From RHLJ01 sp963974345 (GTDB lineage: Bacteria; Bacteroidota; Rhodothermia; Balneolales; Balneolaceae), in NCBI GenBank assembly GCA_963974345.1, contig CAXBBW010000019.1:1-64000 (forward strand): 64,000 nt of DNA, given 5' to 3'. Of this stretch, positions 18,875-29,500 are shown one piece after another. The position numbers and the translations under genes were made by a program. Under the pieces are notes generated by a model. The model did no database searches and was not told the DNA's origin. It saw only the letters and a list, made by a program, of their open reading frames with translations. The first letter of the stretch is position 1. Each line of letters begins with the position of its first letter.

Positions 18875-20199
18875 CTATAATATTCGTCTGCAATAGAGAT
18901 TGTTTTGGATACGATTTCGAGCCCTTCATCAATTTCGTCGGTAGTTACGCAAAGGGGTGGGGCTATAAAAATCCAGTTCCAGCGAACAAAGGTGAACATC
19001 CCTAATTCTCGAATTTTGGCAGCCATCCGTAAGGTAGCTTCCATTTCGTTTGGTTTTGCATTCCAGGGAGTTACTGGCTCTTTCGTATCTCTGTTCTTTA
19101 CTAATTCAATACATCCAAGTAGCCCGGTATTTCTGAAATCTCCAATAGAAGGATGTTTTTCTTTAAGTTTTTCTACCTCGTTCTCTATGTATGAGCCCAT
19201 CAGAGCAGCATTGTCCACCATCTTCTCATTCTGAAGAATCCTGATGTTTTCAACTGCGGCAGCACACGAAACGGCATGAGCAGAATATGTAAGTCCAATT
19301 ACCAAAGGATTATCATCAAAATGTCTGGCAATAGTATCTGTAACAACAACAGCACCAAGCGGTAGATAACCCGAAGTAAGTCCTTTGGCCATACACATCA
19401 AATCTGGAGTTACCCCAGAATGATCGATGCCAAACATTTTTCCAGTTCTTCCAAAACCACTCATGGTTTCATCATCAATAAGAAGAATACCATACGAATC
19501 TGCTATTTCACGTAATCTTTTCCAATAATTTGGAGGATATTTGATACAGCCCGAAGAACCTGATTCGCCTTCAATCAAAATAGCGGCAATACTATCTGGA
19601 TTTTCGTACTTAATAATATTCTCAATATTCTGAGCAGCCATTTCTCCGCATTCATCTATGGAAGAGGTATTCCAAGGGCATCGGTAGAAATATGGGTTTT
19701 CAACATGAACAAAATTTGGCACAGCCTGACTATCAATTGGGAATTTTCTGGGATCGCCTCCAGCAGAAATAGCTCCATAAGTAGCTCCATGATAAGAGCG
19801 GTAATGAGAAATGATTTTATGGCGACCTGTATACATTCGAGCCACTTTAATTGCATTTTCTACAGCTTCAGCTCCGCCAAGTGTAAAGAAAGACTTTGTG
19901 AGGTTACCGGGAGTAATTTCGGCGATCTTTTTACCAAGCTTGCCACGTACTTCTGTAGCCATACCTGGATAAACATAGCTCAACTCCTTCATCTGTGTTG
20001 CAACTGCTTCAGTAATACGTTGGTCGCCATGTCCAATATTTACGTTCATCAATTGAGAAGAAAAGTCGAGATATTTTTTTCCCTCTTGATCATACACATA
20101 TACACCACTAGCTGATTTTGCATTGATAGGGTTGAGGCCACCTTGTTTAGCCCAAGAGAACAGGGTGTAATCTAAATTGTCTTTAATTATCTGATCCAT
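18871..20199 (-). CDS. Class III omega-aminotransferase (beta-alanine transaminase role)
   Basis: A 442-residue PLP enzyme. Seen: LGGAEAVENAIKVAR (cofactor phosphate region), YRSYHGATYGA, the Asp of LLIDDETMSGFGRTG, and the Schiff-base Lys in MCMAKGLTSGYLPLGA. By context it converts beta-alanine (or beta-aminoisobutyrate) to malonate semialdehyde (or its methyl form), with pyruvate or 2-oxoglutarate as acceptor. It lies 35 bp after the dehydrogenase gene and overlaps the transporter by 4 bp. Class III specificity is hard to read from sequence, so the substrate is inferred. Confidence 0.87.
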   Translation of the reverse strand: MDQIIKDNLDYTLFSWAKQGGLNPINAKSASGVYVYDQEGKKYLDFSSQLMNVNIGHGDQRITEAVATQMKELSYVYPGMATEVRGKLGKKIAEITPGNLTKSFFTLGGAEAVENAIKVARMYTGRHKIISHYRSYHGATYGAISAGGDPRKFPIDSQAVPNFVHVENPYFYRCPWNTSSIDECGEMAAQNIENIIKYENPDSIAAILIEGESGSSGCIKYPPNYWKRLREIADSYGILLIDDETMSGFGRTGKMFGIDHSGVTPDLMCMAKGLTSGYLPLGAVVVTDTIARHFDDNPLVIGLTYSAHAVSCAAAVENIRILQNEKMVDNAALMGSYIENEVEKLKEKHPSIGDFRNTGLLGCIELVKNRDTKEPVTPWNAKPNEMEATLRMAAKIRELGMFTFVRWNWIFIAPPLCVTTDEIDEGLEIVSKTISIADEYYR

Positions 20200-20234
20200 A
20201 TTTTATTCGTATTGAGTACTTCCTTAGTTCTTTA

Positions 20235-21704
20235 TTAACTCATCCAGTTTGTGCGAGCTTCTGCATTCCACTTCACAGAAGTTTTCTTATTCTGAGTCCA
20301 AAACTCAATGGAGCTTTTCCCAGTTATGTCGCAAACTCCAAACTTTGAATCATTCCATCCACCAAAAGGAAATGGTTCTCGGGGAACTGGAACGCCAATG
20401 TTAACTCCAACCATACCCGCACTTGCCCTGTCGATTACTTGCCTTGCAAAACCACCGTTTTGAGTGAAAACTGCGGCAGCATTTCCATAACCCGAACTGT
20501 TTTCAATGGTGATAGCTTCGTCCAAATCTTTTGCCCGAATAATGGAAATAACAGGACCAAATACCTCTTCTTTAGCAATAGCCATATCGGGGGTTACGTG
20601 ATCCACAATAGTAGCACCAACATAGAACCCTCCATCTTTCCCTTTTACTGTGGCATTTCTGCCATCAACAAGGACTTTAGCACCAGCTTTTTCGGCTTCG
20701 GATATATAATTCTCAATACGTTCTTTGGCTTCCTTAGATATTACGGAACCAAGATTTTCTCCAGGAACCATTTTCTTGGCTTCTGTACACATCATTTCAA
20801 CAATATGATCCACTCTGTCAACCCCAACCATAACGGCAGCAGCCATACATCGCTGTCCTGCGCATCCAGACATAGAAGCAACAACATTACTTGCCGTCAT
20901 TTCAGGATTTGCATCAGGTAGTACAATTAAGTGATTTTTAGCACCGCCAAGGGCAACACATCTTTTTAGAGTTGAAGTAGCTCTTTTATAAACAATTTTT
21001 GCCACTTTGGTTGAACCAACAAAAGAAACAGCTTTTATACCAGGATGATCACAGATAGATTCTACAATTTCTTTTCCTCCATGTACAATATTAAAAACCC
21101 CATCAGGAAGTCCAGCTTCTTTTAAAAGCTCCGCCATTCGAACAGCACTCAATGGAACCACTTCTGATGGCTTAAGAATCATACAATTCCCTAACACGAT
21201 GGCATTAGGCACCGTCCAATGAGGAACCATATTTGGAAAGTTAAATGGTGATATAGAAGCAACCACACCTAAAGGTTTTCTTTCGATTCTACATTCTACG
21301 CCTCGGCTGACTTCCTGAACTTCATTTGTTAAAATCTGGGGCATAGAAACTGCAAATTCACACAATTCAATGCTCTTTTCTACTTCAGCTTTTGCTTCTG
21401 AATAAATCTTTCCATTTTCAAGCGTTACAAGCTTGGTAAGTTCTTCAATGTTAGCTTCTAGTAGCTGTCGATACTTAAAAAAGATTTGTACTCTTTCTTT
21501 AAGAGTTTTAGAAGACCAAGCAGGGTAAGCTTTTTCAGCTGCTTTTACAGCCAAGTCGAGATGGCTATACTCAGACATGGGAACAGAAGAAATTACCGAT
21601 CCATCCAGAGGGCTAATTACATCTATTTTTTTGTTTGGATTTGACTCAAAATTGCCATCAATAAAGTTTTTGGCAGTAGCATGAATTGTTGCAGTTGTAC
21701 TCAT
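20235..21704 (-). CDS. mmsA: CoA-acylating (methyl)malonate-semialdehyde dehydrogenase
   Basis: A 489-residue aldehyde dehydrogenase. Motifs: SPFNFPNMVPHWTVPNA (cofactor pocket), SFVGSTKVAKIVYKRA (NAD loop) and the catalytic Cys in SGCAGQRCMAAA, a signature of the CoA-acylating MmsA/IolA branch. The catalytic Glu of ordinary ALDHs is absent, as usual there. It would turn malonate semialdehyde into acetyl-CoA with loss of CO2, or the methyl form into propionyl-CoA. It is the first gene of the seven-gene operon, so the promoter should lie in 21705-21850. Confidence 0.9.
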   Translation of the reverse strand: MSTTATIHATAKNFIDGNFESNPNKKIDVISPLDGSVISSVPMSEYSHLDLAVKAAEKAYPAWSSKTLKERVQIFFKYRQLLEANIEELTKLVTLENGKIYSEAKAEVEKSIELCEFAVSMPQILTNEVQEVSRGVECRIERKPLGVVASISPFNFPNMVPHWTVPNAIVLGNCMILKPSEVVPLSAVRMAELLKEAGLPDGVFNIVHGGKEIVESICDHPGIKAVSFVGSTKVAKIVYKRATSTLKRCVALGGAKNHLIVLPDANPEMTASNVVASMSGCAGQRCMAAAVMVGVDRVDHIVEMMCTEAKKMVPGENLGSVISKEAKERIENYISEAEKAGAKVLVDGRNATVKGKDGGFYVGATIVDHVTPDMAIAKEEVFGPVISIIRAKDLDEAITIENSSGYGNAAAVFTQNGGFARQVIDRASAGMVGVNIGVPVPREPFPFGGWNDSKFGVCDITGKSSIEFWTQNKKTSVKWNAEARTNWMS

Positions 21705-22340
21705 AAACGGGGGGTGTTAATTTGATCGGTATTTGAACTAAAGTTGTGTATTCAATTAGGTAAAATCACAATACTACACTATAAAGGATTGTTGATGAAA
21801 ACGAAAGATTAAAATGTGGATAATTTGTTGATAATTTTATGACAAAAATAATCTCATTTTGATAAAAAGCAAGAGTACTTTATAGGGAAAAGTGAAATGG
21901 AGATAGGGGAATAAGTAGATAAGTGGCTAGCATTGGAGGATATGCTAAAGATTATGGCCCTTATTTTTAAACCGCCTAGGGCTTTTTTAAAATTGAACAA
22001 GGGATAGATTGCATTCTACAGCAACTTGATATTTTGTTCAGAGGTATGATGAATCCCAAAGAGAAGATTCTGGGGTTGCAATAGAAAGCACTTTCCTACT
22101 AACTTGGTAGAGACCTTTTCTAAGGAATAAATTTTCTTTTAACGCTATTATCATAAACAATATTCAGATTCAAGAATAATTACCTATTATCATACTGAGT
22201 TTACGGGCAAGTTTTTTCCCTATTGTAACCTGCGAATTTGTTAGCTCAGAGTCCATTGATATGCATTTACTTCTATGTATATTTGCGACTCTTTGCTCAA
22301 TTCTGACATCACCTGAATTATAATTACACGAATAGTTATT
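21705..22340. other. 636-bp gene-free region between pyrimidine operon and HTCS 3
   Basis: Divergent promoter region for mmsA (minus) and HTCS 3 (plus). I see no reading frame with gene-like character. The only structure noted is a weak terminator-like hairpin at 21957-21988. I could not pick a convincing -33/-7 pair on either strand. Confidence 0.5.
21957..21988 (+). terminator. Orphan terminator-like hairpin
   Basis: A 5-bp stem GCCCT / AGGGC has a 16-base loop and six T after it on the plus strand. No gene ends upstream of it on that strand. It could end a short non-coding transcript or be a remnant. Confidence 0.35.
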
Positions 22341-25300
22341 GTGAAGAAAAGTCATTTTTTATTTTTTTTACTCTTGCTCAGTCAATTAGATTCAGAACTT
22401 CTTAGGGCTCAATCATCAGAGCCAACTGGGTTTCCGTTTATTGAAACCTACCGGCGCGGACAGTTTGTAGGGGCACTTCAAACATGGGGAATTACCCGCG
22501 CTGAGGATGGATTGCTATATTTTGGTAATACGAGATATGGAATTCAGGAATCGGATGGACTTTCTTGGAGAAATATCGGAATGGAAAAAAATTCGGCAGC
22601 TTTATCCTTTGCAAACCATGAGGATGGAACCATTTTTGTTGGTGGGCAGAATGATTTTGGATATTTGAAACGTGATTCATTGTCGCGACGATCCTATACA
22701 TCCTGGGCTTATCTCTTACCCGATTCTATTGCAAATACGATTAAAGAAGTAGGATTTACTTTTTCTCTGGGTGATCAAGTTCATTTCATCTCACCAGAAG
22801 TTTGGTACTCGTATTCTGATGGTGACATAAGCTGGAAAATGAATACAACCCCAATTTATTCGGCGGCTCAATGGCGTAATTCAATCGTCACTTTGGATTC
22901 TTCTGGTAAGATTGTTCGAACAAAAGATGGAGGTGCTTCAACTATTTCTCCTCCTAATACTACAGCTAAAGCTCGTAAGCTTTCTACATCTGAGAACCGA
23001 TTGTTTATGTTAGATGTGGAGTTTGTTATATGGGAATTGAACGAGTCAAATGCATGGTCGAAGGTGCTGGAGCTATCAGAAGAAATTACGGACGCATCTG
23101 TGATCATCAAGGACTTTTTGTGGTCAAAATCTGGTTATATCCATTTTGCTACTTCAAACGGCTTGTTCACTTATACACAGGATGGCGAATATGTGCACAC
23201 TATTTTTGAGTCGGACGGGCTTTGTTATAACGACTTGACAAAGCTTTATGAAGACGATGCTTTGAATATATGGGTAAGTAGTTTGTTCGGAGTGAGCGTA
23301 TTAGAGTATGGGCGGGCTATGCGCGAATTTTTACCCTCCGCCCATAACCTTCCGGAATATTCAGGAACTTTAAAAAATTTCAATGGCTCTTTATATGTTG
23401 GTGGAAATACAGGCCTATTTATATGGGAGAAAGGGAAATTTCAACAGATATATGATGATAGAAATGTGTTTGCGTTTGAGTTAACACCCTATGGCTTGCT
23501 TATCGGTACGAGTAAAGGAATGCAACTTTTGGATAAAAAAGGGACATTTCATACCGTATTCTCAGAAGGTAGAATCGATTTGATTCTTGCCGATCGAGAA
23601 AACCCAAATGTGGTCTATTATTCACATGGTGCAATCGCACTTAGAAAAGTAGTTCTAACATCAGAAAACCAGTTCGTCGATTCGAAGTTGGTTGATTTTA
23701 AGGAAGGAGGCTATACCATAACTGAAGATATTAACGGAGATCTATGGATTGGTACAGGTCGTAATGGAGATTTTCAATTTGTAGCATATGAAGAAGATGA
23801 TGTGATTGTTTCTATATCTGAAGTTAAACAGTTTACTACTACCAACGGTCTGCCAACCAATGGATTTAATTATACAATGTCGGTAGGTAATGATGTTGGA
23901 TTTATTACTTCGAATGGCTTTTATCGACTTAATGAAGAGCGGGACTCGATCGTTATTGATCATCGTTTTGATAGCGTTTTCTTTGGACAAGACCGGGCAG
24001 TTTGGCCCGTTGTACAGGATGTTGATGGAGGGATTTGGTTGGCATGGGCAGCAGCACATATTGGTAAGGCAGTATATAATCCTGAAAAGGATGTCTTCGA
24101 ATGGAATGATGGGGAATTTACTCGCACGGCACCTTATTGGGATATTGATTTTATTTATCCAGCCTCAAGAGACCGTATTTATTTTCAAACGAGAGCTCAG
24201 AAGCTGGCATATTTCGATTCCACTCTGTATAAGCAACCCTTGCAACCGGTCAACGCTCACATTACATCCGTAATCATAAATTCAGATTCTTTGGTGCTGG
24301 AACCCAGGGGGATATCTCATTCGGTTCTGGAAACTCCCTTATCATATCAGGATAATAAGATTCGATTCAATTACGGGATGATTGCCTTTTTACCCGAAGA
24401 TCGCCTTTTTTATGAGATTAAATTGGAAGGCTTAGAGGATGAGTGGTCAGCTAACACCAACGAAAGGTATCGTGATTATACAAATTTGAGTGAAGGGGAA
24501 TATACGTTTTGGGTACGTGGGTTTACGTTATATCCCGAAAACTCTCAGCAGGCATCGTTTTCATTTGTGGTACTACCACCTTGGTACCGAACATGGTGGG
24601 CATACATTTTGTATGTAATTTTTGGCATAGGAGGTATCATTGTTTTGGTGAAAGTTCGCGAAAAGGGTTTGTTGGAACGTCAACAAGAATTAGAAGGGGA
24701 GGTTTTAAATAGAACGGAAGAGATTCGCACTCAGAATCAACAATTGAAGGAATTGGATGAGATGAAAAGTCGGTTTTTTGCCAACATTTCTCATGAATTC
24801 AGAACGCCACTAACAATCAGCGAAGGGCTTGTAAATAAAATTATAAACAGAACTGATAACAATCCCTCTGTTATCCAATACGACCTCTCGATTGTAAAAC
24901 GGAATATGTCACGACTTCATGTTATGGTGAGTCAGATTATAGACCTTACAAAATCGGACCAAAATCATCTGACCTTAAATCAGAAGTATTACCAAGCAGA
25001 TAATTTAGCATCCATTTCAGTAGAGTCGTTTAGATCGTTGGCAGAATACCACGGACACCGGTTTGAGTTCAATCCAAATGCAAAAGATGTAATACTGTTT
25101 GTGGATCGCCCTAAAATTGAAATTATTTTCAATAACCTGATCTCGAATGCCATTAAGTTTACTTCAGATGGCGGTGATATTCGAATTATGACTTCGGTGA
25201 GAAATGGGGATTTTGAATTGATAGTGCAGGATAATGGAAGTGGAATTCCAGAAGGAGAGGCAGAAGCAATTTTTGAGCGATTTCACCGAATCAAAAGAAA

Positions 25301-26255
25301 CGATGCCGATTATGTAGAAGGTATGGGTGTTGGTCTTGAACTGAGCCGTACACTTGCCAGACTACATTCTGGTGATATTGTTGTGGATACCGAATACGAA
25401 AACGGTGCGTGTTTTAAACTTACCATACCAACCGTTAAAATTACTGAAGACGAGATCACTCCAATTCTTGATGCTCTTGAAGAAGACTTACTTTATAGAG
25501 AAAACACCCCTAAATCTTCGATGAGCGAGACTACATTTGATATTCTTCTGGTTGAAGACAACGAGGATATGATGGAGTACGTGAGCGGAGTTCTCAAAGA
25601 GCTAGGAACCATCAAAAGAGCCAAAAACGGAAAAGAAGCACTCGAAATACTAGAGCGATTTCAACCAGATATTATTGTTACTGATTTGATGATGCCTGTG
25701 ATGGGAGGATTAGAATTAGTGGAGCGATTGAAAAGCCATAATCAATGGAATACCGTTCCAGTAATGGTGCTCACTGCAAAAGCACTTGAAGAAGATAAGT
25801 TGCATTTACTCAGAATTGGAGTGGTTGATTACATCACCAAGCCCTTCCTGCCAGAGCAACTGGTTTTGAAAGTTAAAAACCTGCTTGTGTATTATACCCG
25901 CCGAAAAGCAATCCGTGTAAAACTTAAACCAGATGAAGTGCCTAAAACCACGACACTTTCTGAAAAAGCTGCGGCTTATATCAGCAAAAACCTGAGTAAT
26001 ACTAACCTGTCAGTGGATATCCTTGCCGATGAGTTTTCACAAAGCAGGCGTTCCTTCTACCGGAATCTACAGATAGAAACGGGGATGTCGCCCGGAGAGT
26101 TTATTCGGGAAGTACGCCTCACCTCAGCCCGTGCACTCATTACCAGCAATAAGACTCTTCGCCTCGAAGAACTTGCCACCGCCGTGGGGTACAAAAGTGC
26201 CACCAGCTTCCGCAAAATATTTGAAGAACGATTCGGAAAACATCCTTTGGGGTGA
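22341..26255 (+). CDS. Hybrid two-component sensor/regulator (HTCS) 3 with AraC output
   Basis: A 1304-residue hybrid regulator starting at GTG; this start is chosen because it gives a signal peptide (MKKSHFLFFLLLLSQ). The sensor is a propeller-type region (LYFGNTRYGIQE, DLWIGTGRNG), then a Y_Y_Y-like domain, one helix (about 751-772), HisKA (FANISHEFRTPL, His near 819), HATPase (NAIKFTSDGG, DNGSGIP, GMGVGLE), a receiver (VEDN, Asp in VTDLMMPVMGG near 1114, TKPF) and an AraC HTH. The protein ends abruptly at FGKHPLG, where HTCS 2 continues NPTDYLTT, and a dispersed repeat begins at once. The giant T9SS gene B follows on the same strand, making it the obvious target. Confidence 0.9.
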   Translation: MKKSHFLFFLLLLSQLDSELLRAQSSEPTGFPFIETYRRGQFVGALQTWGITRAEDGLLYFGNTRYGIQESDGLSWRNIGMEKNSAALSFANHEDGTIFVGGQNDFGYLKRDSLSRRSYTSWAYLLPDSIANTIKEVGFTFSLGDQVHFISPEVWYSYSDGDISWKMNTTPIYSAAQWRNSIVTLDSSGKIVRTKDGGASTISPPNTTAKARKLSTSENRLFMLDVEFVIWELNESNAWSKVLELSEEITDASVIIKDFLWSKSGYIHFATSNGLFTYTQDGEYVHTIFESDGLCYNDLTKLYEDDALNIWVSSLFGVSVLEYGRAMREFLPSAHNLPEYSGTLKNFNGSLYVGGNTGLFIWEKGKFQQIYDDRNVFAFELTPYGLLIGTSKGMQLLDKKGTFHTVFSEGRIDLILADRENPNVVYYSHGAIALRKVVLTSENQFVDSKLVDFKEGGYTITEDINGDLWIGTGRNGDFQFVAYEEDDVIVSISEVKQFTTTNGLPTNGFNYTMSVGNDVGFITSNGFYRLNEERDSIVIDHRFDSVFFGQDRAVWPVVQDVDGGIWLAWAAAHIGKAVYNPEKDVFEWNDGEFTRTAPYWDIDFIYPASRDRIYFQTRAQKLAYFDSTLYKQPLQPVNAHITSVIINSDSLVLEPRGISHSVLETPLSYQDNKIRFNYGMIAFLPEDRLFYEIKLEGLEDEWSANTNERYRDYTNLSEGEYTFWVRGFTLYPENSQQASFSFVVLPPWYRTWWAYILYVIFGIGGIIVLVKVREKGLLERQQELEGEVLNRTEEIRTQNQQLKELDEMKSRFFANISHEFRTPLTISEGLVNKIINRTDNNPSVIQYDLSIVKRNMSRLHVMVSQIIDLTKSDQNHLTLNQKYYQADNLASISVESFRSLAEYHGHRFEFNPNAKDVILFVDRPKIEIIFNNLISNAIKFTSDGGDIRIMTSVRNGDFELIVQDNGSGIPEGEAEAIFERFHRIKRNDADYVEGMGVGLELSRTLARLHSGDIVVDTEYENGACFKLTIPTVKITEDEITPILDALEEDLLYRENTPKSSMSETTFDILLVEDNEDMMEYVSGVLKELGTIKRAKNGKEALEILERFQPDIIVTDLMMPVMGGLELVERLKSHNQWNTVPVMVLTAKALEEDKLHLLRIGVVDYITKPFLPEQLVLKVKNLLVYYTRRKAIRVKLKPDEVPKTTTLSEKAAAYISKNLSNTNLSVDILADEFSQSRRSFYRNLQIETGMSPGEFIREVRLTSARALITSNKTLRLEELATAVGYKSATSFRKIFEERFGKHPLG

Positions 26256-26267
26256 TTCTAACTGTCA

Positions 26268-26335
26268 TCGCGGGCTCGGACCTGCGATCTCCCTTTTCAA
26301 CCCACAGTCACCCCAGACATGATCCGCGATCCACT
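26268..26335. repeat. Dispersed palindromic repeat fragment
   Basis: Contains GTCATCGCGGGCTCGGACC, GCGATCTCCC and GATCCGCGATCC, the GTCAT...GATCT type of interspersed palindrome also seen at 36140-36242 and 56178-56594. It starts right behind the shortened C-terminus of HTCS 3. Confidence 0.55.
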
Positions 26336-26364
26336 TAACAACGGCTGGTATCGAGTTCAGGGAG

Positions 26365-26419
26365 TTCCCGCATCTTAGTTACACTCAGCTCCTTTTGTGC
26401 GGGAAGACGGGCTTTTTCT
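26365..26419 (+). terminator. Terminator-like hairpin after HTCS 3
   Basis: An 8-bp perfect stem TTCCCGCA / TGCGGGAA (26365-26372 with 26398-26405) is followed by GACGGGCTTTTTCT. It lies between the HTCS 3 stop and the giant gene B control region, so the two genes are probably separate transcripts. Confidence 0.6.
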
Positions 26420-26436
26420 ATAAAAAACCCCATATC

Positions 26437-26470
26437 TGGCACGTTTGCGTAGAAAGTTGGCACATCTGCG
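26437..26470 (+). promoter_or_regulatory. Paired direct repeat, putative activator operator (giant gene B)
   Basis: TGGCACGTTTGCG (26437) and TGGCACATCTGCG (26458) match at 11 of 13 bases at exactly 21-bp spacing. The core CACGTTTG is identical to that in the second repeat of giant gene A (7923-7930). The likely binder is the AraC domain of HTCS 3. Confidence 0.65.
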
Positions 26471-26484
26471 CAGTTGAGGTTTTA

Positions 26485-26492
26485 TAGATTTG
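26485..26492 (+). promoter_or_regulatory. Putative -7 promoter box of giant gene B
   Basis: TAGATTTG is a perfect fit to the Bacteroidota -7 consensus TAnnTTTG. It begins 27 bp after the start of the second operator repeat and lies 38 bp before the ATG. Confidence 0.65.
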
Positions 26493-26529
26493 AGTATCGA
26501 ATCACTCAAAATCAAATCTAGCTGCTACC

Positions 26530-29500
26530 ATGAAAAAGCTCTGTTTTTCTTTTTCCATTTTCCTGCTTCTTGTAACATTTTCAATTACTGTTCAGGCACA
26601 AATTCCAACTTCTGGACTTCGCCTGCATCTTAAAGCAGATGCGGGGACATCAACTACAACACCCGGACAGAAAATTTCGCAATGGAGCGATCAAACTGGA
26701 AATGGATTTCATGCTATTGAAGCTAACCCAACCTGGCAGCCAATGTATGTGAATGATGGGGGAATTCCGGCAGTGAGATTTACACCAAGTGCTCCTACTT
26801 CTATGAACCTACCCAAGCCATCTGATATGGGGTTTTATCTTTCGGATTATGAGTTTTTTATAGTAACAAAAACATCATCATCAGCTACACAATTTCCTTT
26901 AGCAGGGGGTATTAATTTTCATGAGATCCAGTTAAGTGGAGGCGGTGCAAGGTATATTGCCCGGCTGAATAATTTAGTAGACAATACAGCTACAGTTGAC
27001 GATGGCGCTTTTCATGTAATAAATGCCATAGGAACCACTACAGAGGCTAAATTAGGTGTTGACGGAGCTTATGCTACTCTCAGTACAGATGCCACAACAA
27101 GTGTGGATGTAGCACTCCATTTGGGGACCCGCGCGGATGGTTTTTACCGCTTTGACGGAGATATCGCGGAAATTCTTGTTTATAATCGAAAATTAACCGC
27201 TACGGAAAGTATGCAGGTTTCGGAATATTTGCAGGCAAAGTATTCGACGTCTTTTACTGCTTATGCAGCGCCGGGTTCACCAGCAAGTAATGTCGGCTTT
27301 TCTTCCGTTACTCAAAATTCCATGAATATATCCTTATCAAAAGGAACCGGTTCACATCGAATTATAATAGCCCGGAGAGGTGGTGCAGTAACTGCTGTTC
27401 CATCTAATGGGGTGTTGTATAGTGGAAACGCAGCCTTTGGAAGTGGTCATGATTTCGGAAATGGTAACTATGCCGTTTATGTAGGAACTGAGGGGACTTC
27501 AACAGCTTTAGGCAATTTAGCTTTTAACTCTGATTATCACTTTGCAGTATATGAGTACAACATTGTGGGAGGGTTTGCGGAGTATTTGTCAACATCAGCA
27601 ACAGCGAGCCAGACAACTTCAGATCTTACCCCGGCCAGTAACCTTCAAATTATAGGGAGAACGGCCAACACTTTTAGCGGAAGTGTAACTGCGGGAAGCG
27701 GAACTCATCGATTAATTGTCGCACGTCAGGGTAGTGCTGTAAATCAGGGGCCAACCGATGGAGTAGATTATACAGGAAATACGGCGTTTGGAAGTGGTAA
27801 CCAAATTGGAACAGGAAATTATGTGATTTATGCGGGAACTGATGGAACCAGCTATTCTATGAGTTCTCTCTCAAACAGTACGGTATACCATTTAGCGGTA
27901 TTTGAGTATTTATATGTAGATGGGGTACCACTGTACAGAACTTCGAGCCCAACAACAGATTCTGATATCACTTTCCCGGCAACACCGGCAAGTAGTGTTC
28001 AGTTTTCGGGCACCGGACTAAATGAAATGACCGTTTCCTTCACTCCGGGAAATGGAAATAAGAGAATAGTGATCGCACGAGAAGCTGCAGCCGTTTCCGT
28101 ACCGCCAACCAATGGGCAGAGCTATTCCGCAAGTTCTGTATTTGAAACTGGAAGCGATCTGGGATCAGGAAATTATGTGGTGTATGCTGGAACAGGAAGT
28201 TCTGTGAATTTATCAGGCCTTGATAACAGTACTACCTACTATTTTGCGGTGTACGAATACAGTGAGCATGCTGGAGTTACTTCCTACTTAACAACCAGTC
28301 CGGCAGTGGGTTCCAATAGCACAACGGTAGTACCCTTCCCAACAATTACAGAAGCTACCTTTGGAAAGGGAACCGCTACATCAAGAAAAATATCAGGGTT
28401 AATAAATCCAAACGGATACGAAACTTCCGTAGAAATTATCTATGGAACGGATACCGGAAATCTGAATAGCACTACTGCTTCCCATAGTGTAGGTAGTGGG
28501 ATTGTAAATGTTGCTGACACGGTTGATGTAACCGGGCTTAACACCGGGCAAACTTATTACGCAAAAATAAGAGCAACGAATATTCGGGGATCGGTTGAGT
28601 CGGACATAATAACTTTAGTTCCTATGACTCTTACTTCAATACAGGGTTGGTTCAGAGGGGATGTTGTTAAATTTCAAGCTCAAGGAAGTGCCGAAATAGA
28701 TGAGTGGTTGGATCTGTCAGGCTCAGGGAATGACCTTATCGATAAAGATTATTCTTCGGAAGTCGCACATCCTATACTACAGTCACCAACGGGTGTAAAT
28801 GGGAACCCAGCTACCATTGTAGATGGTAATAATTTTTTCAAGTTCAACCCTTCTTATTTAAATATCCTAAACACTGATCTTGAGCTATTTATCGTATTTA
28901 AGACATCAATCAATAGCAACGATAGGCAGGAAATATTGAGACACAGTTTATGGGGTGGGATTATTGAACTTAATTCAAATTCGGGGGTTTACGCCAGCAT
29001 GAGTGGTAGTTCTTATGCTACCAGTGGCTCAGTGGGTGATTATAGCGAGGGTAATGGGCATATTATACATTACAAAACTGCAAATAACCGGTTTCAACTT
29101 CGTGTAGACGATGGAGAGGTATCTTCATCGAGCGTAAATAACAGAATAATTCATGCAGGTCTGATTTCGTTAGGGGGGGTGCCATCCTCTGGAATATCTT
29201 TTGATGGTCAAATCGCTGAAATACTATTCTATAATGCAGAATTGTCTGTCCAGCAGCGTCAGGAAATTGCTGAATACTTATCCGATCGATACGAAATCTC
29301 CATGTTTGTGCCCTCGGTTCCAGAGACTGCCGCCAGTAGTTTGAATTTCACTAATGTTGGAGCCACTAACTTAGATGTTAGCTTTACCAAGGGAGATGGC
29401 GAACGCAGGATCGTTGTTGCACGATTGAATGGATCAACAAAAACAGTACCCACTGCTAATATTATTTACTCAGCAAATGCCAACTTTGGCAGCGGATCTA

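Noticed and set aside
20439..20921. 160-codon plus-strand frame opposite mmsA
   Set aside because: Antisense shadow of a conserved dehydrogenase; the composition (Asn, Ser, His rich) is typical of a mirror frame.
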